From RYN-230 sp963717125 (GTDB taxonomy: Bacteria > Actinomycetota > Actinomycetes > Streptosporangiales > Streptosporangiaceae): DNA of 64,000 nucleotides. Made by a program: the position numbers and the translations under genes. The DNA is taken from assembly GCA_963717125.1 (NCBI GenBank), contig CAVQVG010000007.1, forward strand, positions 1,116,001 through 1,180,000, written 5' to 3'. Positions 1 to 8,463 of the stretch are shown here, piece by piece (position 1 is the first letter of the stretch; each line of letters opens with the position of its first letter). The notes beneath the pieces were generated by a model, which was not told the DNA's origin, ran no database searches, and was given only the letters and a program-made list of their open reading frames with translations.

Positions 1-201
1 CCTCTTCGTCTTCCACGCCTTGATCGTAGCTGCGTCATGTGCTGGCAGCCTTGGCCGCCTTGCTGCCATCTGCAGCGTGAGAGCAGGCGGGCGACTGCGG
101 CCACGCTGACCAGGCCGGAGGCGCGGAGGGGTTGATGCCGGCCTGGAGGGCAGGCACCAGGGGACTACCACGCCCGGTGCCGGCCGGAGGAAGCCGGGAC
201 C

Positions 202-723
202 GTGAGGGGTGCGAGGGCTGTCTGGCGCTATATCGTTCGCGTCGTGGTGAAAGCGCCTTTCGACGTGACTGCCTTCCTGCGGGAGGACCGCAGACCTGCT
301 CAGGTTGCTTCGGTGTCAGCAGCGGGGACGCCACTGCTGGGCAGCTTGTGGTTCCTGTTTGAGCGGAAGCGTTTCTGGTTCAGCAGCGCCAAGGCCGCTC
401 CGCTTCCACGAGCGGCACAGCATGGCGCTCCAGTCGCTGTGATCGTCAACGACTTCGATCCTCCCGCCTCCATCCGCCAAGTCCGGGTCCGAGGGCGGGC
501 ACAGATCGAACCACACGATTCCGCAGTTGTGCAGCGCATCTACCAGCGCTATCTCGGCGCCGACGTTGGCAGGTGGCCCCCGTTCTTCCGTTCGCGGGTC
601 GATCAGACGGACGGCTGGGTGCTGTGGTCGGTGCATCCGGACAATGGCCTGGCCGTTACATTCCCGGGCTTCGAAGAACGCTCCTATCGCTGGGACCGCA
701 ATGGCGACGCTCCCTTCACGTGA
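202..723 (+). CDS. PPOX-fold flavin/F420-type pyridoxamine 5'-phosphate oxidase-like protein
   Basis: The 173-residue product fits the split-barrel PPOX family, which binds FMN or F420 and is usually cytosolic. Visible landmarks are an N-terminal AFLREDRRPAQVASV strand (about residues 23-37), the G-x-P-L-L-G-S-L-W-F-L strand around 43-53 that corresponds to the substrate/flavin strand, the AVIVNDFDPP segment near 79-88 and a C-terminal WDRNG. Start is a GTG; the conserved part only begins around residue 17, so a start about 40 bp downstream is possible. No operon partner is visible. The family is convincing, but substrate and cofactor cannot be told from sequence. Confidence 0.7.
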   Translation: MRGARAVWRYIVRVVVKAPFDVTAFLREDRRPAQVASVSAAGTPLLGSLWFLFERKRFWFSSAKAAPLPRAAQHGAPVAVIVNDFDPPASIRQVRVRGRAQIEPHDSAVVQRIYQRYLGADVGRWPPFFRSRVDQTDGWVLWSVHPDNGLAVTFPGFEERSYRWDRNGDAPFT

Positions 724-882
724 GCGTTGACCCTTGCGCCGCACCCTCTCCGCGGCGTGCCCGTACTGCTACACCCGAGGGCCGGACAGTATGGGGCCCT
801 CCGGTTGAGGCGGTGCGCCAGGCCTGGATCGCACATCGGCCTCTAGTGTTAGGACATCCTGCTGCTGGATTGATCGTGCGGG

Positions 883-1340
883 TCATGCTGCGGCCCCCTG
901 GAGTCGTGCCTGGTAGTGATGCCATCGGGCGCGCGCTTGGTGTCGTCTTCGCCATCGTGACCAGGCGTGGCCGGAGACCTTCGCAGCGCGCATTATGGGG
1001 GTACTGGCCAGGTGGAGAGGCGGCAGGCTTCGGGCACGGTGACGCGGACGATGCCGATGTTGCACGGCGGTCTCTGGTTCGGCGTGCGCGGAGCGCGCCG
1101 GTATCGCGCCAGTGAGCGGGCTGGCCCGCGTTGCTGACAGCGAAAGGATCACCGTCGGCACTCGCGGCTGGGCCGTGCTGCGGCGCTGGCCGGGCGGTCG
1201 CAACAGCCAGCAGCGCGAGCGCGCACATCGACAGCACGGTGTGCCGGTGAAACGAGAGCCACAGGCGCAGCTGATGCTGGTCGAGGCCGGCCTGCCCCTT
1301 CCCCTGCTGGAAGCAAGATCGCCTCCGGGTCGGCAAGGTG
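883..1340 (-). pseudogene. Degenerate C-terminal remnant of a DDE transposase
   Basis: Two overlapping minus-strand frames contain pieces typical of the C-terminus of actinomycete DDE transposases: CFQQGKGQAGLDQHQLR followed by a hydrophobic HTVLSMCALALLAVATA stretch, then in another frame SRWRRRHQARARWHHYQAR. The pieces are in the right order but in different frames, and no N-terminal catalytic part is seen, so this is a decayed relic. Family is most like IS701/DDE_5 elements, by recall of the motif only. Confidence 0.5.
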
Positions 1341-1740
1341 CGTGCGGATAAAGCGCCGCAGCCGCGCCAGGACCATGCGCCATGACCGCAACGCCACATC
1401 ATGTCGATCTTGCTTGTCACGATTACATGATCTTGAGGTACCCGTTCCGCGCCCAGCGTGACACATCGGGCACCACCCGTGAGCATCCAGACGTTAGATC
1501 ACAAACCCGTTCTGTAGTACCGGGGTAAGGGCATGGTTTTGCCCGCGTGTCGCGGCGGAGGAGACGCGCGGTTCCCGCCGTGACCGTCCACCCGCCGCGA
1601 ACCAGCAGGTCAGCGGCCCGCACCACGACCGTTCCCGCGGCAGTCCCCGGAACAGGCATATTTGGTGAACTCGCGGATGCTCGGTCGCTGCCTGAGCAGC
1701 TCGAGCACTGTTAGGCTTGGCAAGTTTTTCCGCCTGCGAT
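1341..1740. other. Intergenic stretch with no recognisable gene
   Basis: Open frames here are short, overlap on both strands and show no family motif. It lies between the transposase relic and the 3' end of the MFS gene. No repeat or strong hairpin was found by eye. Confidence 0.4.
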
Positions 1741-2997
1741 TTAGCTGGGCACGGTATCGGGTTTGTCCGGGACGTCGGCCGCGGATGTCGCGCTCATATA
1801 CAGAGGACGGGCGCGCCGCCCGTTCAGCGCCCACCATGCGGCCCCGACAATGACGGAGGCTGCGCCAGCGACTACGCCTACGGTCCTGACCCCGGTCACC
1901 GCGAGCAATCCGGCGAAGGCCGCCAGCGCCACCCTGGACGCCGCGCCATAGGTAGTCATGTGCAAGCTGGTGATCCTGCCTCTCAGGCGCCCAGGCACGG
2001 TAGCCAGCAGGATCGTCGTGTCAAGGGCGATGATCACGCCACTCGCGGTGCGCATGACCGCCAGCAGCGCCGCGCCCCATACGGGCCGGTCGCCCAGGAA
2101 CATAGCGCCCCACGCGGCACCCTGCAGCACATAAGCCAGCGCGTAGGCAGCCAGATGCGACCCCCGCCTGAGGCGGACCGCCAGCACCGAGCCCAGGATC
2201 ACCGCAGTGCCATCCACAACGTAAAACACACCGAGCAGCAATCCGCCGCCGTGCAAATCGTTCGTGACATAGGCGGCAAGCAAGACGTTGTAGGCACCCC
2301 CGATGAGGCCCCAGGAGATGCCTACCCAGATCACCGACCTCGCCAGGGGCAGAGCCCGCAGTGCGGTAAGGCCTTCAGCCAGGTCGGCATGCAGCGACCG
2401 GAGAGCACCGCGTGCCTGCGCACCCTGCGGGAATGCCGGCCGTGCGAGGGCCAGCAGGGGCACGGTCGCCGCGAACTGGAGCCCCGCAGCTGCTGCGAGC
2501 GCAGCGCTTGTGCTCCAGGCCGACAAGACCCCGCCCAGGGCCGCGCCAGCGATTGTCATGACACCGCTCACTGAGCCAATCGCGGCGTTGGCCGCGGCGC
2601 GACTGCGGTCCTCGCGGACCAGCGCATACAGCCACCGCTGCCGCGCTGGCGGCCATACCGCGCCGGCGGCCCCCTGCAAGCCGTAGCAGGCTGCGATCTC
2701 CCACAGGCCGACCCTCAGCATCACCAGCACGCCCAGCAGGCTCAGCGCCTGAACCATCATGGAGCCCAGCGCCAGCCTCCGGACATCGTGGCGATCGGTA
2801 ATCGCGCCGGCGAACGGCATGCACAACAGGGCAGGCAGCGTGCCGACGAGTTCCACAATCGCGAGTGAAGAAGCCGAGAAATGGTGGAGCACGTATACGA
2901 AAACAGCTACCAGCATGATCCAGGAGGCGCCTTCGTTTCCCGCACTTGCTGCCCACAGCAGCATTACGTGCCGATTCCCGGGCCGCAGTCCGCTCAA
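1741..2997 (-). CDS. MFS transporter (MFS_3/EntS-type permease)
   Basis: A 418-residue integral membrane protein with about twelve hydrophobic segments. The signature loop between TM2 and TM3 is readable as FAGAITDRHDVRRL (about residues 58-71), the usual G-x-x-x-D-R-x-x-R-R motif A of the major facilitator superfamily. It probably exports a small molecule by proton antiport; the substrate is unknown. Translation begins at a TTG codon preceded by a strong AGGGAGG ribosome site 4-5 bases away, a better start than any internal ATG. The C-terminal tail after the last membrane segment is short and polar. It is transcribed alone, with the sigma-factor operon behind it on the same strand. Confidence 0.85.
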   Translation of the reverse strand: MSGLRPGNRHVMLLWAASAGNEGASWIMLVAVFVYVLHHFSASSLAIVELVGTLPALLCMPFAGAITDRHDVRRLALGSMMVQALSLLGVLVMLRVGLWEIAACYGLQGAAGAVWPPARQRWLYALVREDRSRAAANAAIGSVSGVMTIAGAALGGVLSAWSTSAALAAAAGLQFAATVPLLALARPAFPQGAQARGALRSLHADLAEGLTALRALPLARSVIWVGISWGLIGGAYNVLLAAYVTNDLHGGGLLLGVFYVVDGTAVILGSVLAVRLRRGSHLAAYALAYVLQGAAWGAMFLGDRPVWGAALLAVMRTASGVIIALDTTILLATVPGRLRGRITSLHMTTYGAASRVALAAFAGLLAVTGVRTVGVVAGAASVIVGAAWWALNGRRARPLYMSATSAADVPDKPDTVPS

Positions 2998-3049
2998 CGA
3001 ACCTCCCTAACCATCCCGATGATGAAGCACGAGGGACAAGCGGCGTCAG

Positions 3050-3333
3050 GCCATGACGACAGCAGCTGTGCAGCCGGCCATTCCGAACGTGTTCTGGCCA
3101 GTCCTCGTCGTGGAAGCCGGCCAGAATCGTGACCCGCTGGCCCCGGTTCAGATTGCGCAGCCGCCTGGCCAGCCGCGGCCCTGTCCCGCGTCACTCGGCG
3201 AGCAGAAGACCTCGCCGTTGACCGCGAACACGCCCGGCGCCACATGAGCCCGCCCACGTTCGCCGATCGTGGCCAGCCGGACCACTTGCTCCCGCTAAAT
3301 CCGGCCTCGCATCTCGTCCTGCCCGCGGATCAT
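3050..3333 (-). pseudogene. Decayed PPOX-class (F420/FMN) enzyme gene downstream of the sigma factor
   Basis: The ATG overlaps the sigma-factor stop as TGATG, the mark of a translationally coupled operon. After 12 codons an in-frame TAG occurs (MRGRI-stop-REQ), then the frame continues with VVRLATIGERGRAHVAPGVF, the first two strands of the PPOX barrel. A later frame carries RLARRLRNLNRGQRVTILAG followed by FHDEDWPEH, matching the family's R-N-L-x-x-x-x-R-V-T-x-L and Y-D-E-D-W segments. One nonsense codon plus at least one frameshift show it is dead as written. Its position suggests it was a target or partner of the sigma factor. Confidence 0.7.
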
Positions 3334-4238
3334 CACCACTCCTTGCCACCGGCGCTGAGAAAGACGATGTCAAGGTCGCGGAGCCGGTCCGGGTCGCCGT
3401 CCAGGGCAATACCGGTGATCCTCCCGTCGCTGATGGTGAACGTGAAGACGACCTTCGGCCGGCCGCCGGGCGCCCACACGGCCGCCGGAACGCCGTCAGC
3501 CAGCGCGAGCCGGGCTCCCTTAGCCCATCCCGCGAAGGTAGCCGCCACCGCGTCGGCACCGCGGACCTCGGCGGCCGCGCCCATCTGCACGGCCGCTGGG
3601 TCGGCCACGAGCACGGCGCCCGGATCGAGCAGCGCGAGCAGGGCGCCGAAATCCCCGCCCCGGGAGGCAGCCAGGAAGGCGGCGACCATTTCCCGCTTCC
3701 GGGACCGCGCGGCATCAGAGGCCACGGCCGCTCCCTGCACCCGGCGCCGGGCCCGGCTGGCGAGCTGCCGCGCCGCCACCGGGGAACGGTCAATAATGGC
3801 GCCGACCTCGCCGAACGACACACCGAAGACGTCGTGCAAGACGAGCGCGAGCCGCTCGGCGGGAGTCAGCGTGTCCAGCACCACCATCAGCGCGGCACCG
3901 ACCGAATCGGCCAGCAGCGCCTCGTCCTCCGGGCCGGCCTGGCTGGCCCGCCGGAGGCTCGCGTGAAGCTCGGCCGGCTCGGGCGGCAGCGCCCCAGCCA
4001 GCTCCTCCCGCCGGGCCCGGCGGGACTCCAGCATGTTCAGGCAGACCCGGGCCACGACCGTAGTCAGCCACCCGGCCGGATTCTCCACCTGACCGCCGTC
4101 GGCACGGCTAACCCGCAGCCACGCTTCCTGCAGCGCGTCCTCGGCATCACCGCGCGATCCGAGCATCCGGTAGGCCAGCGCCATCAACCGGCCCCGGTGC
4201 TCAGCGAACCGCTGCGTCAGCCAGTCGTGCTCGGTCAT
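3333..4238 (-). CDS. ECF RNA polymerase sigma factor with C-terminal SnoaL-like domain (SigJ/ECF41-like)
   Basis: The 301-residue protein has sigma region 2 in the first 85 residues (RLMALAYRMLGSRGDAEDALQEAWLR) and region 4 around 130-190 (LTPAERLALVLHDVFGVSFGEV, then a helix-turn-helix). From about residue 200 a SnoaL/NTF2-like domain follows, which in ECF41-type factors replaces the anti-sigma factor and controls core binding. The linker PPEP and the DPDRL near the end resemble the WLPEP and NPxKL motifs of ECF41, but the DGGG motif is absent, so the exact ECF group is uncertain. Upstream is a matching TGTCACA-type promoter, pointing to autoregulation. Its stop overlaps the start of a decayed PPOX gene. 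Confidence 0.88.
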   Translation of the reverse strand: MTEHDWLTQRFAEHRGRLMALAYRMLGSRGDAEDALQEAWLRVSRADGGQVENPAGWLTTVVARVCLNMLESRRARREELAGALPPEPAELHASLRRASQAGPEDEALLADSVGAALMVVLDTLTPAERLALVLHDVFGVSFGEVGAIIDRSPVAARQLASRARRRVQGAAVASDAARSRKREMVAAFLAASRGGDFGALLALLDPGAVLVADPAAVQMGAAAEVRGADAVAATFAGWAKGARLALADGVPAAVWAPGGRPKVVFTFTISDGRITGIALDGDPDRLRDLDIVFLSAGGKEW

Positions 4239-4274
4239 CGGCCACGTTCCTCCGTCCCGCCTGTCATATCAGCT

Positions 4275-4301
4275 GACCGGCGGGACGGGCCCGATGTGAC
4301 A
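4275..4301 (-). promoter_or_regulatory. ECF41-like promoter of the sigma-factor gene
   Basis: On the minus strand TGTCACA (4301-4295) is followed after exactly 16 bases by GGTC (4278-4275). The published ECF41 promoter is TGTCACA and CGTC at that spacing, so the -10 has one mismatch. It lies about 37 bp upstream of the ATG at 4238. The same element occurs twice near 44.4 kb. Confidence 0.55.
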
Positions 4302-4440
4302 GCCGCACGGTCACCTGTGGGTGCCGAAAACACGGCCACCTGTGCAGATGTCCTCTGGGCGCCCTCGGCTCGGTCGCATGTCCGGTACGTGGCTGGCAAG
4401 TCCTAGCTAGGGTCGCCGGGCGTGCGATGATCATCGGCTT

Positions 4441-5172
4441 GTGGGCTTGAGGCTGATCTTCCTGATTGTTACCCGTGCCGTGTCACTACTGGGTTTGTCG
4501 CGTCATGAGGCGTGGTGGAAGGATGCCGAGATCTTGATGCTGCGCCATCAGCTCGCTGTGGCCGAGCGCGAGCATCCTCGTGCTCATTCGCGTCTGACGT
4601 GGCCAGACCGGACGTGGCTGGCGCTGCTCGCCGGGACGCTGCCCATCGGGCGCCTCGCCGTGATGCGGCTGATCGTGACCCCGGGCACGATCCTGCGCTG
4701 GCACCGCGACATCGTCCGCCACCGGTGGGCGCGCCGGTCGCGCCAGAGAAGGTCCGGCCGCCCGCCGACGAGCCGCAACGTCCGGTCGATGGTGCTGAGG
4801 TTGGCGCGGGAGAATGAATCATGGGGCTACCGGCGGATCCACGGCGAACTGGCCGGGCTCGGCGTCACCGTGGCGCCGTCCACCGTATGGCAGATCCTCA
4901 AGCGCGCGGGAATCGACCCGGCACCGCGCCGGGACCGCCCTGGCTGGCCTGAGTTTCTGCGGTCCCATGCACAGGGCATCCTGGCGCTGGACTTCTTCAC
5001 CACCGACCTGCTCAACGGCGCCAAGGTCTACGTCCTTGCCGTGATCGAGCACGGCTCCCGCCGCGTACGGGTTCTTGGCGCCACCGAGCATCCGGTCCAG
5101 ACCTGGGTGGTGCAGAAGGCACGGAACCTGCTCATGGACCTAGAGGACGCCGGGACGCGGGTGAAGTTCGTG
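4441..5172 (+). pseudogene. Truncated integrase-type (rve, DDE) transposase
   Basis: The reading frame opens with a GTG and encodes an N-terminal HTH region, then the HTH_21-like segment ENESWGYRRIHGELAGLG and the beginning of the integrase core ALDFFTTDLLNGAKVYVLAV, whose Asp is the first catalytic residue. The family continues with VKFL-x-R-D and a distal Glu, but here homology stops abruptly at VKFVR near 5172 and the frame runs into unrelated sequence up to 5610. The second Asp and Glu are missing, so it cannot be active. A short piece with the same WGYRRIH motif lies near 56.0 kb. Confidence 0.75.
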
Positions 5173-5351
5173 CGTTGTAATTCTGTGTCCTGGGGGCAGC
5201 GAGATCGGCGAATCGGCGCTGGACAGACCTCAGATGCAAGCCTCACGGGCCAGGCCCATATCAACCATTCCGGCGGCCGCATTTCGCTTACCCCGCATCC
5301 GGGGGCAGACGAAGCACCGATAATGCATAGCTGCCTCCTTCGGCCAGGTTT

Positions 5352-5405
5352 GATGATCTTGGATCGAGGGTCACCGCCGAAGGTAGCAGCCGATCCAAGA
5401 TCATC
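5352..5405. terminator. 15-bp perfect inverted repeat between convergent genes
   Basis: GATGATCTTGGATCG (5352-5366) pairs perfectly with CGATCCAAGATCATC (5391-5405), leaving a 24-base loop. It sits just past the end of the VOC gene (minus strand) and after the truncated transposase (plus strand), so a bidirectional terminator is the simplest reading. There is no U-tract. The low GC of the stem against the background also fits the inverted end of a small mobile element. Confidence 0.45.
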
Positions 5406-5438
5406 GATGGGGCCTCAGTTAGTGCCCGGACCTGGCAG

Positions 5439-5846
5439 CTACTCGGGCTGGTGCTGCCATATCACCAGATCGAACTCGTTGCCCTCCGGGTCGGCGAACG
5501 TGGTCTGGCGGACCGCCGCCACGCCAGGTGGAAGCGCCTCAGGCGGGAGCTTGATCTCGTTGAGCGGCCTGGCGCCCAGGGCGGTCAGCCGCTCGATCTC
5601 CTCGTCGTAGTGGTCGGTGACCAGGACAGGATGGATGCTGTTCTTGGCCGTCCCGGGCCCGGGGGGATTGTGGAGAATCATCCGGGGGCCGTTCTCGGGG
5701 CCGGTGGCGTTGACCGCCGTGTCCCCGGCGACCGCGCCCGGGCTGACCGGGCGGCCGAGGGCCTTCCCCCAGAAGTCCGCCAGGGCGGCGGGATCGGCGG
5801 AGTCGATGGTCAGGGCTCCGAAACTCAGACTGACGGTGGTGGTCAT
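5439..5846 (-). CDS. VOC-family (glyoxalase/bleomycin-resistance/dioxygenase fold) protein
   Basis: A 135-residue protein with the paired beta-alpha-beta-beta-beta repeat of the vicinal oxygen chelate fold: SLSFGALTIDSADPAALADFW at the start and VRQTTFADPEGNEFDLVIWQ at the end, where the Glu before FDL is a usual metal-ligand position. Start was placed at the ATG preceded by GGAAGGAAG rather than an upstream in-frame ATG. VOC proteins are metal-dependent isomerases, dioxygenases or binding proteins; the substrate is unknown. The gene is divergent from a MarR regulator across a region with an inverted repeat, so it is probably that regulator's target. Confidence 0.82.
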   Translation of the reverse strand: MTTTVSLSFGALTIDSADPAALADFWGKALGRPVSPGAVAGDTAVNATGPENGPRMILHNPPGPGTAKNSIHPVLVTDHYDEEIERLTALGARPLNEIKLPPEALPPGVAAVRQTTFADPEGNEFDLVIWQHQPE

Positions 5847-5923
5847 GACTGCTTCCTTCCGGTGGGGTTCATTCATGGACGACCATGCGGGTGACGGCCC
5901 GCGCCCGGCGCTCTACTGACTTA

Positions 5924-5987
5924 AAGCGTTAACTGACGGTATCCCATATCACTTCACGATGCAAGTCATCTAAGCGTCAGTTCGCTT
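5924..5987. promoter_or_regulatory. Inverted repeat between VOC and MarR genes, candidate MarR operator
   Basis: AAGCGTTAACTGACG (5924-5938) and CGTCAGTTCGCTT (5975-5987) form an inverted repeat: AACTGACG pairs perfectly, and the outer AAGCG pairs after a two-base bulge. The 36-base spacer means it is either two half-operators bound by separate dimers or the arms of a loop. The region is AT-rich and contains the start regions of both divergent genes. Confidence 0.45.
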
Positions 5988-6011
5988 CAACATTTAAGTT
6001 ATGCTGTCCTC

Positions 6012-6521
6012 ATGGACGCCCCGCAGGAACCCCGCTGGCTCGACGCCGAGGAGAGCCAGGCCTGGCGCGCCCTGGCCAAGACGCTGGAAAGGCTGCCGGC
6101 CGCGCTCGATGCGCAGCTGCGCCGCGACGCCGGGATCAGCCACTTCGAGTACCAGGTGCTGGCCCTGCTATCCGAGGCGCCCGACCGCACCCTGCGGATG
6201 AGCGCGCTCGCGATGTGGGCCGGGAGCTCGCTGCCGCGCCTGTCCCAGGTCGTCGCCCGGCTGGAGCAGCGCGGCTGGGTGCGCCGTACCCCCGATCCGG
6301 CCGACGGCCGCTACACCCTGGCGATCCTGACCGGCCAGGGCCAGGCGAAGGTGACCCAGGCCGCGCCCGGCCATGTCCAGGAGGTCCGCCGCCTGGTCTT
6401 CGACCCGCTGACCAAGACCCAGTCCCGGCAGTTGCGCGAGATCGGCCAGCGCATCACCCGCGCCATCGACCCCGACGACCAGCCGGTGCCCGCCACCATG
6501 CCCGCACAGGCACCCCCGTGA
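6012..6521 (+). CDS. MarR-family transcriptional regulator
   Basis: The 169-residue protein carries the winged helix-turn-helix of MarR regulators: an N-terminal dimerisation helix, ISHFEYQVLALLSEAPDRTLRM (helix 2-3), SSLPRLSQVVARLEQRGWV (recognition helix) and the wing RRTPDPADGRYTLAILT with the D-x-R tip. MarR proteins bind palindromes as dimers and lose DNA binding on phenolic or oxidative signals. It is divergent from the VOC gene. No ribosome site precedes the ATG at 6012 and an AT-rich -10-like stretch lies close upstream, so the mRNA may be leaderless. Confidence 0.88.
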   Translation: MDAPQEPRWLDAEESQAWRALAKTLERLPAALDAQLRRDAGISHFEYQVLALLSEAPDRTLRMSALAMWAGSSLPRLSQVVARLEQRGWVRRTPDPADGRYTLAILTGQGQAKVTQAAPGHVQEVRRLVFDPLTKTQSRQLREIGQRITRAIDPDDQPVPATMPAQAPP

Positions 6522-6980
6522 CCGGCATCCTCAGCCACGGCGCGCCGACGCTGCCGGGCGACGGCCCTGACTACGGCAGCTGTTCGACTGGCGCGGGTGC
6601 CGAAACCCTCACAGCCGCCCTGGAAGAAGCACGCTGAAGTCCGGGCCTGACCAGACGACGCAGCTTGCCCCGGACAGCACCGCAAGTCGGCTTGAAGCTG
6701 AGGCACCCGCGTGCCACGCCAGATCGGGACGTTCCCGGGCACCGTAACCGACGGACGCCGGAATTCTCTGTGAATCCAGATAACGGCGGGAGTGCGCGCG
6801 GTTATCAGAGAGTCTTCGCGGCCGTAACCGCTCAGCAGCCCCGAATGTGCCAATCGGACAGTCAGCTCAGCCGTATATTTATACATCGCCGCGTTCGGGG
6901 CGAACGTCCTCAATTGCCGCTGAGTGCTCGGCGGTCAGGCGCCAAAGGCGATGCGCAGCGTGGGGCCAGCGGTGCCCTCA
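6522..6980. other. Intergenic stretch with no recognisable gene
   Basis: This 459-bp region lies between two convergent genes. Frames on both strands are short or lack motifs and overlap each other. No repeat, hairpin or RNA gene was recognised. Confidence 0.4.
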
Positions 6981-7430
6981 TCACACCTGCCGGACCGCGC
7001 GGTGGAGGGCTGGCAGGCCATAATCCGTCAGAGCACCGATCACCTCAGCAGACAGCGGCCCCAGTGGCTGGCCCGACCGCAGCCACCACCAGTGATCTTG
7101 CCCGTCGGGCATGAGGCTGCCGATGCGCGCCGACCATTCCGCCACCGGGTAGCGGGTGTTTGGGGCGGGCGTCTCCGGAAGCCAGGTCTTCTCCGTCCGG
7201 GCGAGCGTCCATACCTCGCGGCTCACCACCTTTAGGTTGACGGTGAACTGGACGGCCCTGCTGGTACTCCATTTCGATTTCTGGAAGCCCACGAGCGCGA
7301 AACAAGACGGGCTGGGCATGTGATAGCAGCCCGCGGACCCTTTCAGCCCCGCACGACGCATAGCCGGTGATGCCACGTCACGCAGGAAACCGCGGAATTC
7401 ATCTTGAGCCGACACCACGCGCCCGAGCAT
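6981..7430 (-). CDS. DUF4304 domain-containing protein
   Basis: The product (about 149 residues) shows the DUF4304 pattern: EFRGFLRDVASPAMRRAGLKG at the start, then PSPSCFALVGFQKSKWS and AVQFTVNLKVVSREVW, with a conserved WWWLRSG near the C-terminus. The function of this soluble domain is unknown; it is often found in polymorphic-toxin immunity contexts and as a lone gene. The start is uncertain, since ATG at 7430 and a GTG a few codons later are both possible. No toxin gene is next to it. Confidence 0.72.
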   Translation of the reverse strand: MLGRVVSAQDEFRGFLRDVASPAMRRAGLKGSAGCYHMPSPSCFALVGFQKSKWSTSRAVQFTVNLKVVSREVWTLARTEKTWLPETPAPNTRYPVAEWSARIGSLMPDGQDHWWWLRSGQPLGPLSAEVIGALTDYGLPALHRAVRQV

Positions 7431-7476
7431 GCCCAACCGGCCACCGAGGCGCAACGTCCTCTTCTGCCACCGATCG

Positions 7477-7818
7477 TTAGTCGTGCGTGCGTTCTTGCGC
7501 GGATGGCCGGAGCAGCCTGACGGACACCACCGCCCACAGGCCGATCAGGACAAGCCAGATGATCAAGCACAGCCATCCGGCCAGCCCGGTGCGCGGCGGA
7601 TACACCGCCTGGCTCAGCGGCGCGTAGGCGTACCAGCCGACCCTGGGCCCATAGCCCGTCTGGCGACCGCTTCGACCCCGACTGAAGACCCTGACGGTGT
7701 CCAGCTCGAACTGACGACGCCCATGGCCCGGACTGTGGGCCAGAACTGACGCTTGCGACCGAGGGGTCTCCCAGCCAGGGTTGCCGTTGACATCGCGGCC
7801 GCACCTAACCGGCCGCAC
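7477..7818 (-). CDS. Small single-span membrane protein, unknown
   Basis: The C-terminal half is plausible as a membrane protein: GWYAYAPLSQAVYPP, then one strong hydrophobic segment WLCLIIWLVLIGLWAVVSV (about residues 82-100) and a short basic tail. The N-terminal 50 residues look less protein-like, so the real start is probably internal. It follows the DUF4304 gene's 5' end by about 50 bp on the same strand. No function can be assigned. Confidence 0.45.
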   Translation of the reverse strand: MRPVRCGRDVNGNPGWETPRSQASVLAHSPGHGRRQFELDTVRVFSRGRSGRQTGYGPRVGWYAYAPLSQAVYPPRTGLAGWLCLIIWLVLIGLWAVVSVRLLRPSAQERTHD

Positions 7819-7928
7819 CTAACGCCGATTCGGCGCGGTCGGCCAGGGGACGGCTTGCCTTGCGTGGCCACTCAGATCTGCTGGTTCTGTGTGCGTGGCC
7901 GTGCAGCTGCGATTGAATTCAGCCGGGT

Positions 7929-8408
7929 TTACCGGCGCGGCCCTTGCGCGTCACGCAGGCGGGCTTCCGGAGTTCCAGGTCCCCCGAGCCGGACTCGGAG
8001 GCACGCGGTGACTTCACTGAGTGCCGCAATGAGTTCGGCCGCACGGTCCGCGGGTGTCACGCCGAGAGCTTCCGTGAGTAGTTCGTCCACCGGCGCCGCG
8101 CCGAGGCCGGCAACGACGGGCGGCAGGGAGTCGCTGACCTTCACCAGCGTGCGGCGGCGGTCGTCCGGGTCGGCTCTGGTCTCGAGCACGTCCAGGTCCC
8201 GCAGCCTGGCCACGACCGTGGAGACGTAGCTCTGGGGCAGCCCGGTGCGGGTGGCGATCTCGCCGACCGAACTGTCCGGGAACGCGAACGTGTCCATGAG
8301 AATGAGCCGCTGCCCCGGCGGGGACGAGGGAGCACCGAGGGGACGCATCGCGTCCTCCGCCAGTCGCGTGAGCCAGCGTCCTAGCTGGAACAGGTCGAGC
8401 GCATCCAT
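7929..8408 (-). CDS. MarR-family transcriptional regulator
   Basis: A 159-residue winged-helix protein: DLFQLGRWLTRLAEDAMRPLG (dimerisation), DSSVGEIATRTGLPQSYVSTVVARLRDL (HTH) and the wing ETRADPDDRRRTLVKVSD with a D-D-R-R tip. The ATG at 8408 directly abuts a perfect 54-bp palindrome and has no ribosome site. A GATAAT on the coding strand lies 13 bases upstream, so a nearly leaderless transcript is likely. Divergent to it is a TIM-barrel gene. The layout says it represses itself and its neighbour by binding the palindrome. Confidence 0.85.
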   Translation of the reverse strand: MDALDLFQLGRWLTRLAEDAMRPLGAPSSPPGQRLILMDTFAFPDSSVGEIATRTGLPQSYVSTVVARLRDLDVLETRADPDDRRRTLVKVSDSLPPVVAGLGAAPVDELLTEALGVTPADRAAELIAALSEVTACLRVRLGGPGTPEARLRDAQGPRR

Positions 8409-8462
8409 CCCAGCACTTTACATTATCTACAGATGCATCTGTAGATAATGTAAAGTGCTGGG
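8409..8462. promoter_or_regulatory. Perfect 54-bp palindrome, shared operator and bidirectional promoter
   Basis: Every base from 8409 to 8435 pairs with its mirror from 8436 to 8462, with no loop. The core is ATCTACAGAT-GC-ATCTGTAGAT, itself a pair of MarR-like half palindromes, and each arm ends with GATAAT in the outward direction, giving identical -10 boxes on both strands. The region is about 40% GC in a 70% GC neighbourhood. It ends exactly at the MarR ATG on one side and two bases before a GTG on the other. Confidence 0.85.
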
Positions 8463-8463
8463 T

